Positions 53,664-62,928 are shown, numbered from the stretch's first letter. The stretch: DNA of 64,000 nt from Candidatus Saccharicenans sp. (GCA_024653215.1 JANLFU010000002.1:1-64000), one strand, 5' to 3'. Numbers and translations are program-made. The notes: generated from the sequence alone by a model not told the origin.

Positions 53664-53723
53664 GAAAGATCTAAGCAAGCAGATGGGAAAGCCGATGGAC
53701 GCGGCCGGTGCCTCGCGCTGGTT

Positions 53724-54867
53724 TCAGTCCTTTCTCCCGGCCGCCAGCGATTCTTTTTTCCTGAGCAGAAGTGAAGCCTTGATGAACTCGTCCAGGTCGC
53801 CGTCGAGAATGCGGTCGACGTCGCCGGTTTCCAGCCTGGTCCTCAGGTCCTTGATCATCTTGTAGGGATGGAGAACGTAGGACCGGATCTGGTTGCCCCA
53901 GGCGATGTCTGATTTCATGTCCTCCAGCCTGTCAATTTTTTCCAGTTTCTTCTTTCTTTCGATTTCGTACAGCCTGGCTTTCAGCAACTTCATGGCCCGG
54001 GCCTTGTTCTGGTGCTGGGAACGCTCGTTCTGGCACTGGACGACGATGCCGGTCGGCAGGTGGGTGATTCTGACGGCCGAGTCAGTCCGGTTGACGTGCT
54101 GGCCGCCCTTGCCCGAGGCCCGGTAGGTATCGATTTTAAGGTCGTCCGGATTGATTTCGATTTCGATGTCCTCGTCGATTTCTGGATAAACAAAGACCGC
54201 GGCAAAAGAAGTATGCCGCCGCTTGTTGGCGTCGAAGGGAGAAATCCTGACCAGCCGGTGCACGCCCGATTCCTGGCTGAGCAGGCCGAAGGCGTAATCG
54301 CCTTCCAGCCTGATGGTGGCGCTCTTCAGCCCGGCTTCCTCTCCCGGCTGGAAATCTATGACCTCGGTCTTGAAGCCCTTTCTCTCGGCAAACCGCAGGT
54401 ACATCCGGAACAGCATCTGGGCCCAGTCCTGGGATTCGGTGCCGCCGGCCCCGGGATGGATGGTCAGGATGGCGTTGCGGGGGTCATCCTCATCGAAGAA
54501 AAGCGTCCGGAGCTCGGCTTCCTGGAGTTCCTGTTCGAAGGAGCGCAGGGCCCGGTTGAGGTCGTCGATGACCTTTTCGCCTTCCTCGGCCAGCTCCAGC
54601 AGGACTTCTATTTCTTCCCGGTCATTTTTAAGCTTTTTGTAGAACTGGAGGTCTTTCTCCAGTTGCTTTTTTCTGATCTGCAGGGCCTGGAACTTTTTCT
54701 GGTCATTCCAGGTTTCGGGGCTGGCCAGCTGGCTGTTTATATCTTCTAATTCCCGGCTCTTGTTATCCAGGTCAAAGAAAACCTCGAACTTCTTCCAGTT
54801 TATGGAAGAGGCCGGCTGCTTTTTCCCGGCTTTCGGCCAGCTGTTCTAACCATCCGGTTTCGTTCAC
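53724..54867 (-). CDS. prfB: Peptide chain release factor 2, with programmed +1 frameshift
   Basis: The gene reads in two frames. A 31-codon first part starts at GTG 54867 (AGGAG eight bases upstream) and ends VRGFL before an in-frame TGA (54772-54774). The second frame continues with D-L-D-N-K, giving about 380 residues. G-G-Q (in RASGKGGQHVN) triggers peptidyl-tRNA hydrolysis, and S-P-F (VRISPFDAN) reads UAA/UGA stop codons, which defines RF2. RF2 level controls the shift, as in E. coli. Any annotation of 53724-54416 alone would miss the first 150 residues. Confidence 0.95.
54772..54777 (-). promoter_or_regulatory. Programmed +1 frameshift site of prfB
   Basis: On the minus strand the slippery CTT and in-frame TGA followed by C (CTTTGAC) lie here. 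They are preceded by a GAGGT stretch that matches the stimulatory Shine-Dalgarno-like element at the same distance as in E. coli prfB. The site is autoregulatory: low RF2 favours shifting. Confidence 0.92.
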
Positions 54868-54889
54868 TTCTTTTTCTCCTGACAAGGGC

Positions 54890-54918
54890 AAGATAGAGGA
54901 GAAATGACTTCCTGTCAA
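54890..54918 (-). promoter_or_regulatory. Promoter of prfB
   Basis: On the minus strand TTGACA (54913-54918) and TATCTT (54890-54895) with a 17-base spacer; the leader is about 15 bases and carries AGGAG. Confidence 0.6.
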
Positions 54919-54997
54919 GATGGCCTGGCCGGGAAAAAACCGGCCGCAGGCTTTCCCGGCCCCGGTCCAACCGGGGTAATAGGACCGGCTTCCCGGC

Positions 54998-55669
54998 CTA
55001 CTGCTGAACTATGAAAAAGCCGGGGTTGCGGGCCGTCTTGCTGACCAGCTCGGACAGGGCTTTCTGGGCTTCCTCCCTGGTTCGGTAGCCGCCCAGCCAG
55101 ACCCGGTACAGCGGCTTCCGGTCCCTGGCAAACGGTTCCTGGACCACCGCGTTGTAACCCTGCTTCTTGTATTTCTCAGCTTCCAGCCTGGCGCTGGGCC
55201 GGTCATTGAAGGCCCCGACCTGGATGAAAAAGTTACCGCCGGTGGCCGGCACTGTGGTCCTGGTGCCCGGGCTGGTCCTGGGGGTGGTTGCGGCCGATTG
55301 CTCGCTGGTCCTGGCTGGAGGTGAAGCCGTCTGCTGGGTGGTTTTGGAAGCGGTCTGCCCGGCCGGCATTTCGGCTGGTTTGGTTTCAGGCTGGGCCGGG
55401 CTCTGGACCGGAGCGGCGGTCGAGGTGGCCTGGCTGGCAGCCGTGCCAGAGCTTTCTTCGGCGGCCGGGACCGGTACCGGGGCGCTGACCGTTTCTTCCG
55501 CTTTCTGGGCGGTCATGGTCTTGACCATCAGGTCGGCCTGTTTCTTACCAACCTGAACTCCGATGAAAAAGATGACCGCGCCCAGGACGATTATTCCCAG
55601 GATGATAAAAACCAGTATGGTTGAAGAAACCTGTATTTCCCTGTAATTTCTTACCATGGAAGTTGTCAT
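54998..55669 (-). CDS. SPOR domain envelope protein
   Basis: This 223-residue protein has a short cytoplasmic N terminus, one membrane segment (about residues 16-38), a low-complexity Pro/Ala/Thr/Ser-rich linker (about 55-145) and a C-terminal SPOR domain (about 147-220; [30 protein letters not shown]). SPOR domains bind denuded peptidoglycan at division sites. The ATG overlaps the slipin stop by four bases. Confidence 0.88.
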   Translation of the reverse strand: MTTSMVRNYREIQVSSTILVFIILGIIVLGAVIFFIGVQVGKKQADLMVKTMTAQKAEETVSAPVPVPAAEESSGTAASQATSTAAPVQSPAQPETKPAEMPAGQTASKTTQQTASPPARTSEQSAATTPRTSPGTRTTVPATGGNFFIQVGAFNDRPSARLEAEKYKKQGYNAVVQEPFARDRKPLYRVWLGGYRTREEAQKALSELVSKTARNPGFFIVQQ

Positions 55670-56424
55670 TTCTCCTTGGATTTATCGACCGAAAAGGCCC
55701 TCAGAATTTCCAGCGGCAGCGGGAAGATGATGGTGGAGTTCTTCTCTGAAGCTATCTCGGTCAGGGTGCCGAGGAAGCGCAGCATGATGGTCTGGGGATT
55801 CTGGGAGATGATGTCGGCGGCCTGGGCCAGCTTGGTCGAGGACTGGTATTCGCCGTCGGCGTGTATGACCTTGGCCCTTCTTTCTCTTTCAGCTTCGGCC
55901 TGTCGGGCAATGGCCCTGACCATGGTCTCCGGCAGGTCGATGTGCTTGATTTCCACCAGCTGCACTTTCACCCCCCAGGGATCGGTATGCTGGTCGATGA
56001 TTTCCTGGAGCTGGCTATTGAGTTTTTCTCTTTCCGAGAGCAGCTCGTCCAGTTCCACCTGGCCCAGGACGCTGCGCAGGGTGGTCTGCGAGAGCTGGGA
56101 GGTGGCATACAGGTAATCTTGAACTTCCAGGACCACTTTCAGAGGATCCATAACCCGGAAGTAGAGAACAGCATTGACCTTGACCGACACGTTGTCTTTG
56201 GTGATGACGTCCTGGGGTGGAATGTCCATGACGATCAGCCTCAGGCTGATGCGCACCATGCGGTCAATCGGTGCGAAAACGAATATCAGGCCAGGCCCCT
56301 TGGGCTTGGATAGCACCCGGCCCAGCCGGAAGATGACCCCTCTTTCATATTCTTTCAGTATCTTGATGCAGTTCAGAAGATACAGAACGACGATGGCGGC
56401 CACGATGACGGGGAAAGTAATCAT
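55666..56424 (-). CDS. SPFH/slipin (stomatin-like) protein
   Basis: This 252-residue protein has an N-terminal membrane segment and a band 7 domain: [62 protein letters not shown] and [18 protein letters not shown] are typical of slipins. It should form oligomers on the membrane. Slipin and NfeD adjacency, as here, is a known pair. AAAGGAGG precedes the ATG. Confidence 0.93.
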   Translation of the reverse strand: MITFPVIVAAIVVLYLLNCIKILKEYERGVIFRLGRVLSKPKGPGLIFVFAPIDRMVRISLRLIVMDIPPQDVITKDNVSVKVNAVLYFRVMDPLKVVLEVQDYLYATSQLSQTTLRSVLGQVELDELLSEREKLNSQLQEIIDQHTDPWGVKVQLVEIKHIDLPETMVRAIARQAEAERERRAKVIHADGEYQSSTKLAQAADIISQNPQTIMLRFLGTLTEIASEKNSTIIFPLPLEILRAFSVDKSKEK

Positions 56425-56460
56425 TGCAAACCTCCTTTTATGGACAGGTTGTCCTGCCCC

Positions 56461-57750
56461 CTATATCTTTTTAACCTTCAAGGTCAGGTTATTTTTGACT
56501 TCGACCACTTCCACCCGGTCCCCGCGGAGCAACGATTCCTCAGCCACCGCTCGCCAGATCTCCCCGTGCACAAAGACCTTGCCCTCCTGTCCGGACCAGG
56601 TCAAAACCTTTCCAATTTCTCCGACCATGCCCTCTTTACCGGTGATGGTTTTCCTGGTGTGGGCCCGGATCACCAGGTAGACCAGGAAAATGAAGACCAG
56701 GGAAACGCCCAGGGCCACCGGTATGATGAATTTCAGGCTGGGTCGAAGCTCGGGAATCGGAGCCCTGATTAGCATGATGGAACCGAGAAGCACCGAAACG
56801 ATACCGCCCATGGTTAAAGCTCCGTAACTGTGGACTTTGACTTCGAGTATGAACAGCACCGTGCCCAGGATTATCAACAGCAAGCCCACGTAGTTGACCG
56901 GCAGGATCTGGAAGGAAAAGAAAGCCAGCAGCAGGCTGATTCCGCCCAGGACTCCCGGCAGGATGGCCCCGGGATTGGCAAACTCGAAATAAAGTCCGAG
57001 GAGTCCGATCATCAACAGGATGTAAGCCAGGTTGGGATTGGCTATGGTCATCAGTAATTTTTGCCGGAAGGTCAGGGGAATCTGGTGTATCTCCCGGTTG
57101 TCCAGCTTCAGCGTTTCCAGTCGACCGTCGAATCTCCTGATTTGACGGCCGTCGAGAGCCTGGATCAGGTCGCTTTCCGAGCCGGCCACCAGGTCGATGA
57201 CTTTCCCTTTCAATGCTTCCTGCTCGGTATAGCTCAGGCTCTGCCTGACCGCGTCCTCGGCCATCTTGACGTTGCGCCCCCTTTTTTCAGCCAGGGTCCT
57301 GATGTAGGCGGCGGCATCATGCGTTACCTTCTCTTCCATGGTCTTGTCTGGCTGGCTCTGGCCGGTAATCCCGATGCTGACCGGGTGGGCCGCCCCGGTG
57401 CTGGTGCCCGGGGCCATGGCAAAGACATCGCAGGCCACGGCTATGAAGAACCCGGCCGAGGCCGCCCGGGCTCCCGATGGACTTACATAGGCCACCACCG
57501 GGACCGGTGAGTTAACGATGCCTTCTATTATTTCGCGCATGGAAGAGTCCAGTCCGCCGGGGGTGTTGAGCTTGATGATCAGCAGGGAAGCCTGCTCGTC
57601 CCTGGCTTTCTCCAGGGCTTTGATTATGATTTCGGCCGTTACCGGGTGAATGGGGCTGTTGATGGTGAGGCTCAGGATGCGGGCCTGCAGTTCGACAGAG
57701 GCCGATAGAAGTAAGAACAGGCAAAGAACCAGAACTGGAATCTTTTTCAC
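56461..57750 (-). CDS. NfeD-family membrane serine protease (long form)
   Basis: This protein of about 429 residues has a signal peptide (hydrophobic residues about 4-20), a ClpP-like serine protease domain (LLIIKLNTPGGLDSSMREII, with the nucleophile in the SPSGARAASAGFF segment), about four membrane segments and a C-terminal OB-fold NfeD domain (VGEIGKVLTWSGQEGKVFVHGEIWRAV). Long-form NfeD proteases cleave stomatin homologues; here the slipin is the next gene, 36 bases away. GTG 57750 is chosen since the promoter overlaps the longer frame. Confidence 0.9.
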   Translation of the reverse strand: MKKIPVLVLCLFLLLSASVELQARILSLTINSPIHPVTAEIIIKALEKARDEQASLLIIKLNTPGGLDSSMREIIEGIVNSPVPVVAYVSPSGARAASAGFFIAVACDVFAMAPGTSTGAAHPVSIGITGQSQPDKTMEEKVTHDAAAYIRTLAEKRGRNVKMAEDAVRQSLSYTEQEALKGKVIDLVAGSESDLIQALDGRQIRRFDGRLETLKLDNREIHQIPLTFRQKLLMTIANPNLAYILLMIGLLGLYFEFANPGAILPGVLGGISLLLAFFSFQILPVNYVGLLLIILGTVLFILEVKVHSYGALTMGGIVSVLLGSIMLIRAPIPELRPSLKFIIPVALGVSLVFIFLVYLVIRAHTRKTITGKEGMVGEIGKVLTWSGQEGKVFVHGEIWRAVAEESLLRGDRVEVVEVKNNLTLKVKKI

Positions 57751-57759
57751 GGTAAATTC

Positions 57760-57788
57760 ATTATAAAAAGGCCGGGCCACTAAGTCAA
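57760..57788 (-). promoter_or_regulatory. Promoter of the nfeD operon (leaderless type)
   Basis: On the minus strand TTGACT (57783-57788), a 17-base spacer and a perfect TATAAT (57760-57765). Nine bases separate the -10 box from GTG 57750 and no Shine-Dalgarno sequence is present, so the leader is about three bases. Confidence 0.75.
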
Positions 57789-57820
57789 TTTATTAATTTT
57801 GACAAACACCGGACACCGGC

Positions 57821-57849
57821 TTGACATTTTCTTTTTAATAAACTAATTT
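57821..57849 (+). promoter_or_regulatory. Promoter of the HU-like gene
   Basis: TTGACA (57821-57826) and TAATTT (57844-57849) with a 17-base spacer, divergent from the nfeD promoter. The leader is about 38 bases and carries AAGGAG before ATG 57894. Confidence 0.55.
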
Positions 57850-57893
57850 TAGTCTATTCATTTTCCATTAGCTGGTTACTAAGGAGACCGTTG

Positions 57894-58181
57894 ATGATCA
57901 AGAACGACCTGGCCAACCTGCTGGAAAGAAAAGCCAATTTCAGCCGGGCCAAGGCTGCGCTGACCGTGGAAACCATTCTGGAAACAATGAAAAAAGCCCT
58001 GCTGGCCGGGGAGAAAATAGAAATCAGGGGTTTCGGCAGTTTCCGGGTTATGCCCAAGAAGACCGGCTTCGGCCGCGACATCAGGCGGAATCGCCAGATT
58101 CCAATTTCAGGCGGCCGCCGGGTCAAGTTTCGACCGGGCCAGGACTTCAAGAAACAGCTCAAGCAGCAGTCAATAGAATAG
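57894..58181 (+). CDS. HU/IHF-family DNA-binding protein
   Basis: This 95-residue histone-like protein has the family pattern: helical N terminus, then IEIRGFGSFRVMPKKTGFGRDIRRNRQIPI, the beta arm with a Pro at its tip region, and VKFRPGQDFKK. It bends and compacts DNA as a dimer. AAGGAG is seven bases from the ATG; a TTG three bases earlier is not used. GRDIRRNRQIPI deviates from the usual GRNPRTGE arm. Confidence 0.9.
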   Translation: MIKNDLANLLERKANFSRAKAALTVETILETMKKALLAGEKIEIRGFGSFRVMPKKTGFGRDIRRNRQIPISGGRRVKFRPGQDFKKQLKQQSIE

Positions 58182-58291
58182 GCAGGACCGAAAACCGACC
58201 CGGTGATAGTCCTCTTAATTTCCTAATTCCTTTGGTCAGAAGCCTCACTGATCAGTCTGCGCCCAAACAGGCACTGTCCCCTGGTTTTCGC

Positions 58292-58918
58292 TCAGAGCCA
58301 GCCTGATTTCTTCAACAGAACGTCCTGATGGAGGTTGAGGTAGACCTGCTCGGTCTGCTCGATGGTCTCTTCCAGGCTGCCCGAAGTGTCGATCAGGTAA
58401 TGGGCCAGGGGAATTTTATCCTCGACCGGGCCCTGGGCTTTGATTTTCTGCAGGGCCTGTTCGGGGCTGATTCCATCCCGGCGGCAGAGACGTTCAACCT
58501 GGACCTCGAGCCGGCAGTGGGTCAGGATGAGGCGGTCGTAAAATTTGTGGAAGCCGGCCTCGATGACCAGGGCTGCCTCGGTAATATAAATGTCATAACC
58601 GCCCTTCTGTTCCAGCTCCCTGATAGTTTGCCGGACTTTTTCCAGGATCCTGGGATGAGTCAACCGGTTCAGGTAGTCACGTTCGGCCTGGTCCCGGAAA
58701 ATTATCCCGCCCAGCTTCTGGCGGTCAATTTCCCGGTTTTCTTTGAGGATGGCCTGACCGAAATGCCCGACCAGCTCCTTCCAGACTTCTCCACCCGGGG
58801 ACATCAGCTCGTGGGCAATGAGGTCGGCGTTCTGAATGTAGCAGCCCTTCTGTCCCAGTATCCTGGCCACCACCGACTTGCCGGTGGCAATGCCTCCGGT
58901 CAGGGCTGCAACCAGCAC
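58292..58918 (-). CDS. coaE: Dephospho-CoA kinase
   Basis: This 208-residue kinase phosphorylates dephospho-CoA to CoA, the last step of CoA synthesis. The P-loop is GGIATGKS (residues 8-15); DLIAHELMSPGG and LTHPRILEKVRQ are family segments. GTG start. It is the last gene of a unit with a PilZ and a LuxR-type gene upstream (20-base gaps), which is an unusual setting for a housekeeping enzyme. Confidence 0.94.
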   Translation of the reverse strand: MLVAALTGGIATGKSVVARILGQKGCYIQNADLIAHELMSPGGEVWKELVGHFGQAILKENREIDRQKLGGIIFRDQAERDYLNRLTHPRILEKVRQTIRELEQKGGYDIYITEAALVIEAGFHKFYDRLILTHCRLEVQVERLCRRDGISPEQALQKIKAQGPVEDKIPLAHYLIDTSGSLEETIEQTEQVYLNLHQDVLLKKSGWL

Positions 58919-58938
58919 TTCAGTCCTTCAGCGGCCGG

Positions 58939-59337
58939 TCACTCTTCCACCTGGAAGCGATAATCCTTGAACCTGACGGCCACTCCCTGTTTTCTTCCTT
59001 TCTGTCCTTTCTTTTCCAGCCTGACGGTTATCCCGTCCAGGCAGAGTTTAATTTTCTGGCCCTCGGTCAGTTCCGGTGGCAGCTCGATGGCCAGGTTGAC
59101 CTTGGAGCCAACCACCAGGCTGCTGTCAAGGGTGAAATAGGCCCCGGTGGAAGAGATGTTTTCCAGGACCGTTTTTTCTCTGAACTGTTTGCCCTGGGGC
59201 AGCTGACCCTCGATTTCGGCCGGCAGCGGCAGTTCAAACCTCCATTCCCGGCGGCGGTTGACGTCGACCGCCGTCTTGACCTGCTTCCTGGCAGTCACCT
59301 TTTTCTTTTTGGTTTTAGCTTTTGTTTTTTCAACCAT
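58939..59337 (-). CDS. PilZ domain protein with intact motif
   Basis: This 132-residue protein has a Lys-rich N terminus and a PilZ domain with R-R-E-W-R (RxxxR type) at about residue 29 and N-I-S-S-T-G-A-Y at about residue 62, so both parts of the c-di-GMP-binding signature are kept. It may bind c-di-GMP. It starts 21 bases after the LuxR-type gene. Confidence 0.85.
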   Translation of the reverse strand: MVEKTKAKTKKKKVTARKQVKTAVDVNRRREWRFELPLPAEIEGQLPQGKQFREKTVLENISSTGAYFTLDSSLVVGSKVNLAIELPPELTEGQKIKLCLDGITVRLEKKGQKGRKQGVAVRFKDYRFQVEE

Positions 59338-59358
59338 GATTTCCCTCTTTGCCCCTTC

Positions 59359-60069
59359 TTAAAATAATGCCGAATTGATGGCGTAGAGCGCCAGCTGCAG
59401 CCGGCTGTGAGTATCCAGCTTGGAATAGATGCTCTTGATATGAGAACGAACGGTGTTCTTGCTGATGAACAGAATCTTGGCAATTTCCTCGTTGCTCTTG
59501 CCCTGGCCGATCAGCCGCAGGACCTGGAACTCGGTCGGGGTCAGCTGGTCGAGCGTTTTTTCCTTCATGTCCCTTCCGACCACCGAGATGATCCGGTCCA
59601 TGATGGAGGACATCTTGTCCCTCGGCAGCCAGATTTCTCCCTTGTTGACGACACCGATGGCCTCGGTCAGCTGCTGGGATGGGTCGTTGAGGTCGAAATA
59701 GCCTCTGGCCCCGGCGTTGATCAGGTTGATGATTTCTTCGTGGGAAGGTATGTTTCCCAGAAGCAGGAGCTGGGTTTTGAACTGGGGCTTGATCAGCTCC
59801 TTGATGGCCTTGCAGATTTCCTTGAGGTGGGGGAGTGGTTCCAGGTGGGCGAACAGGATGACCTGGGGCTGGAGCTGCTTGATGGCTTCCATGAAGTTCT
59901 CGATGGTGCCCTTTTCCACCGTCAGGATGTCGATTCTCCTGTCCGGTTCCAGGGCCCTTAAGATTCCGGCCAGCAGGAAGTCCGAGGGACAGTAGATGAG
60001 GACGGAGATTTTCTCCATCTTTGGAGGAGGAATTTTGGTTTCGGTCTTGCTAACTTGTTTCTTTGGCAT
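59359..60069 (-). CDS. LuxR-type regulator with pseudo-receiver domain
   Basis: This 236-residue protein has an N-terminal CheY-like domain (about residues 20-145) and a C-terminal LuxR-type helix-turn-helix (LTPTEFQVLRLIGQGKSNEEIAKILFISKNTVRSHIKSIYSKL, about 170-215). The phosphorylated Asp expected after the beta-3 strand is missing: the strand reads QVILFAHLE. The switch-region Lys and the acidic pair at the N terminus are also not evident. It may respond by ligand or protein contact in place of phosphorylation. Promoter upstream at 60115-60142. Confidence 0.85.
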   Translation of the reverse strand: MPKKQVSKTETKIPPPKMEKISVLIYCPSDFLLAGILRALEPDRRIDILTVEKGTIENFMEAIKQLQPQVILFAHLEPLPHLKEICKAIKELIKPQFKTQLLLLGNIPSHEEIINLINAGARGYFDLNDPSQQLTEAIGVVNKGEIWLPRDKMSSIMDRIISVVGRDMKEKTLDQLTPTEFQVLRLIGQGKSNEEIAKILFISKNTVRSHIKSIYSKLDTHSRLQLALYAINSALF

Positions 60070-60114
60070 GCCCTTTTACCCCTTGCCAAAAATTTTCATA
60101 CTTTAAGAATAAAT

Positions 60115-60142
60115 ATTATAACCGAAATGGGGTGTCAAGCAA
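60115..60142 (-). promoter_or_regulatory. Promoter of the LuxR-PilZ-coaE unit
   Basis: On the minus strand TTGCTT (60137-60142), 16-base spacer and a perfect TATAAT (60115-60120). The predicted leader is about 38 bases and holds AAGGGG upstream of ATG 60069. Confidence 0.6.
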
Positions 60143-60252
60143 ATAATTGACGCCGATCGGGCTAAAAACTTACCCGGAGATAAACCAGGCCAGGCAGGTG
60201 AAAGGTGAATTATCGGGTTGGTCGGGAATAATATCAGGCCCGGGCTGGACCG

Positions 60253-60657
60253 CTACTGGGTGACCAGGCCGGCCGGTTGCAGCTGGAATTTTTTACCCAG
60301 CTCCAGGGTGACCAGCTGCTGACAGGTCTTATCGGCGTTATATTCGATTCGCGACACCTGGCCGGAAATTTCCAGGTGAAGGGGATGGATCAACAGGGCC
60401 GTGGCCGGAATGTCCAGGCTGAGCTTGAGCACCGTGCCGATTTTTACCTGGTTTTTCAGACGGAAGCGGGCCACCTCTGAACTGATGGACAGGAGTTCGG
60501 TCGTTTCCCTGAACTTTCGGCCGGAGGCGTTCTCGCCCAGAACCAAAGCCGGAAGGGAGAGTTCCAGCAGGCGCTCTCCCCTCCGTTCTCCGGTTACGCC
60601 TTGAATGGAGGATTTATTAATATTTTGGTCAAAAACGCCGTTTTTCATTTCGTCCAT
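60253..60657 (-). CDS. PilZ-like protein, degenerate motif
   Basis: This 134-residue protein resembles the PilZ fold: R-R-G-E-R near residue 25 fits RxxxR, but the second motif reads S-I-S-S-E-V-A, lacking both the Asp/Asn and Gly. It is a paralogue of the protein at 60835 (shared IS-S-E and VLKL-type strands). c-di-GMP binding is doubtful. It is separated from its upstream paralogue by 177 bases. Confidence 0.65.
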   Translation of the reverse strand: MDEMKNGVFDQNINKSSIQGVTGERRGERLLELSLPALVLGENASGRKFRETTELLSISSEVARFRLKNQVKIGTVLKLSLDIPATALLIHPLHLEISGQVSRIEYNADKTCQQLVTLELGKKFQLQPAGLVTQ

Positions 60658-60834
60658 ATTCTTACCGGACCTCCCCGTCGTGGCAATCCCTCAGGAGGAT
60701 GAAACCAAGGGTGATTTTTTGGCCGGCTGTTCTCACCTCTTTTTAACCTCGCCCGGTCTGTGTCCAGTTATCTTCATAAAACGTCGGCCCGGCCGGGTTG
60801 TTCTCACCCGGCCCTCATCAGAGTCAAGAAAAGT

Positions 60835-61209
60835 TCAGGCCTCGCCGGACCCGATGAAGTAGCGGGAGTCGAGTTCCAGGACCACCCGCCTGAGCTCTGG
60901 CTCACCCGGGACCTGTTCGCTGTTCCTGACCCGGCCCTTGATGACCAGGGCCAGGGGCTGACCATCGGCCAGCTTCGGGGGAAGGGAAATTACCAGCTTC
61001 AGCACCGTTTTCCTCTCCACCCTGGTCCGCAGCAGGAAACTGGCCTGTTCGCTGCTGATGGTGGACAGGACAGAGTTTTCCTGGAATTCCTGTCCCCGGG
61101 TGTCCAGTCCGGAAACGGTCATGGGCAGGGTCAGGCTGAATTCCCTGACCGTGGCCTGGCTGCTGTCCGGCTGGTCTGAACCTGTGATTGTGGCCTTTCT
61201 GGAATTCAT
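60835..61209 (-). CDS. PilZ-like protein, strongly degenerate
   Basis: This 124-residue protein has a TVREFSLTLPMTVSG start and T-I-S-S-E-Q-A-S at the position of the second PilZ motif; the Arg motif is also missing. Together with 60253-60657 it forms a diverged pair. ATG 61209 is chosen since AAGGAAG lies eight bases upstream. It is divergent from proS. Confidence 0.6.
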   Translation of the reverse strand: MNSRKATITGSDQPDSSQATVREFSLTLPMTVSGLDTRGQEFQENSVLSTISSEQASFLLRTRVERKTVLKLVISLPPKLADGQPLALVIKGRVRNSEQVPGEPELRRVVLELDSRYFIGSGEA

Positions 61210-61357
61210 AGCCACCGCTTCCTTTTCCTTAAAAACAAACTTCGCCCTCAATTTATCAGGACACCATAGCTTTTCAATCATCCCTCAGGATGAAAAACCG
61301 GGTTAAATTCATCTCACCCCTGCGCTTTTTTGTGACCTGGCCGGCTCACCCCTTTCC

Positions 61358-61386
61358 TTGACAAAAAATGACCGGCTGGCTATTAT
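61358..61386 (+). promoter_or_regulatory. Promoter of proS
   Basis: TTGACA (61358-61363) and TATTAT (61381-61386) with a 17-base spacer. The start at GTG 61415 is preceded by TGGAGG (61399-61404). Confidence 0.75.
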
Positions 61387-61414
61387 TAGCCAAAGTGCTG
61401 GAGGTAATTTTGCG

Positions 61415-62863
61415 GTGAACGAAGAAAGATTGGTGACCCAGATCACTCCCAAGAGCGAAGATTTTTCCCGCTGGTACGTGGACCTCATCCGGCGGGCCGA
61501 GCTGGCCGATTATGCCCCCATGAAGGGCATGATGGTCATCAGGCCCTACGGCTATGCCATTTGGGAAAACATCCAGAGGTTACTCGACCGTCGCATCAAG
61601 GCCAGCGGTCATGTCAACGCCTATTTCCCCGTGTTCATCCCGGAGAGTTTTCTGCGCAAGGAAATGGAACACCTGAAAGGCTTTGCCCCGGAAGTGGCCT
61701 GGGTGACCCACGGCGGAGATGACGAGCTGGAAGAAAGGCTGGCCGTTCGGCCGACTTCCGAGGCCATCATCGGCCACATGTATTCCAAGTGGATCCAGTC
61801 CTGGCGTGACCTGCCGGTCCTGATCAACCAGTGGGCCAACGTCGTCCGCTGGGAAAAGGTGACCAGGCCCTTTCTTCGCACCACCGAATTCCTCTGGCAG
61901 GAAGGGCATACCGCCCACGAAACTTATGAGGAGGCCCAGGAAGAAACTTTACGCATCCTCCAGATGTACCGTGAATTCGTGGAAACCGAGCTGGCCATCC
62001 CGGTAATTTACGGCCGGAAGACCGACCGGGAAAAGTTTGCCGGGGCCGAGGCCACCTACGCCATCGAGGCCCTGATGTCTGACGGGAAGGCCCTGCAGAT
62101 GGGCACCTCTCACAACCTGGGCCAGCATTTTGCCCGGGTGTTTGACATCAAGTTCGAGGACCGAAACCAGAAGCTTCAATATGTCTGGCAGACCTCGTGG
62201 GGCGTTTCCACCAGGATGATCGGGGCCCTGGTCATGTCCCACGGCGATGATTCCGGCCTGGTCTTTCCGCCCCAGGTGGCCCCCATCCAGGTGATAATAG
62301 TTCCCATTTCCATAGGAAACTGGAAGGAGAGCGTGCTGCCGGTGGCCCGGAAGCTCAAGGATGCACTGCAGCAGGCTGGCTGCCGGATCCACCTCGATGA
62401 CCGGGCCGAGTATACCCCCGGCTGGAAGTTTTCCGAGTGGGAAATGAGGGGCGTCCCGCTGCGCCTGGAAATCGGGCCCCGGGATGTTAAGAACAACCAG
62501 GTGATTGCCGTCCGCCGGGATAACAAGGAAAAAATCGCCCTCGATATGAACGGAATAGAGGGCAGGGTTGAGGAGATGCTGGCCACCATCCAGAAATCCC
62601 TGTTCGACCGGGCCCTGGCTTTTCAGAAAGAGAACACCAGGGAGGCCAGCAATTACGAAGAGTTCAAGAAGACGATCGAAGAAAAACGGGGTTTTATCCG
62701 GGCCCTGTGGTGTGGCCGGGAAGCCTGTGAAGCGAAGATCAAGGAAGAAACCATGGCCACCATCCGGGTTATTCCTCTTGACCAGGAAAAAGACCTGGCC
62801 GGCCGCTGTGTCTGCTGCGGCCAGGAAGCCAGCACCCTGGCCTATTTTGCCCGGGCTTATTGA
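61415..62863 (+). CDS. proS: Prolyl-tRNA synthetase, archaeal/eukaryal type
   Basis: This 482-residue class II synthetase has no INS editing domain between motifs 2 and 3, unlike the usual bacterial ProRS. Typical segments are FSRWYVDLIRRAELADYAP, VRPTSEAIIGHMYSKWIQSWRDLP, RWEKVTRPFLRTTEFLWQEGHTAH and GTSHNLGQHFARVF. The C-terminal domain has a zinc-binding Cys set (W-C-G-R-E-A-C and C-V-C-C) and ends in Y, as in Thermus-type ProRS. GTG 61415 follows from the promoter position. Confidence 0.95.
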   Translation: MNEERLVTQITPKSEDFSRWYVDLIRRAELADYAPMKGMMVIRPYGYAIWENIQRLLDRRIKASGHVNAYFPVFIPESFLRKEMEHLKGFAPEVAWVTHGGDDELEERLAVRPTSEAIIGHMYSKWIQSWRDLPVLINQWANVVRWEKVTRPFLRTTEFLWQEGHTAHETYEEAQEETLRILQMYREFVETELAIPVIYGRKTDREKFAGAEATYAIEALMSDGKALQMGTSHNLGQHFARVFDIKFEDRNQKLQYVWQTSWGVSTRMIGALVMSHGDDSGLVFPPQVAPIQVIIVPISIGNWKESVLPVARKLKDALQQAGCRIHLDDRAEYTPGWKFSEWEMRGVPLRLEIGPRDVKNNQVIAVRRDNKEKIALDMNGIEGRVEEMLATIQKSLFDRALAFQKENTREASNYEEFKKTIEEKRGFIRALWCGREACEAKIKEETMATIRVIPLDQEKDLAGRCVCCGQEASTLAYFARAY

Positions 62864-62928
62864 GGCTACCCGAACCGGCCCGGCTGTTTATAAACCGGCC
62901 TGAACATAAACGGCCCAGGGAGGGGGGC

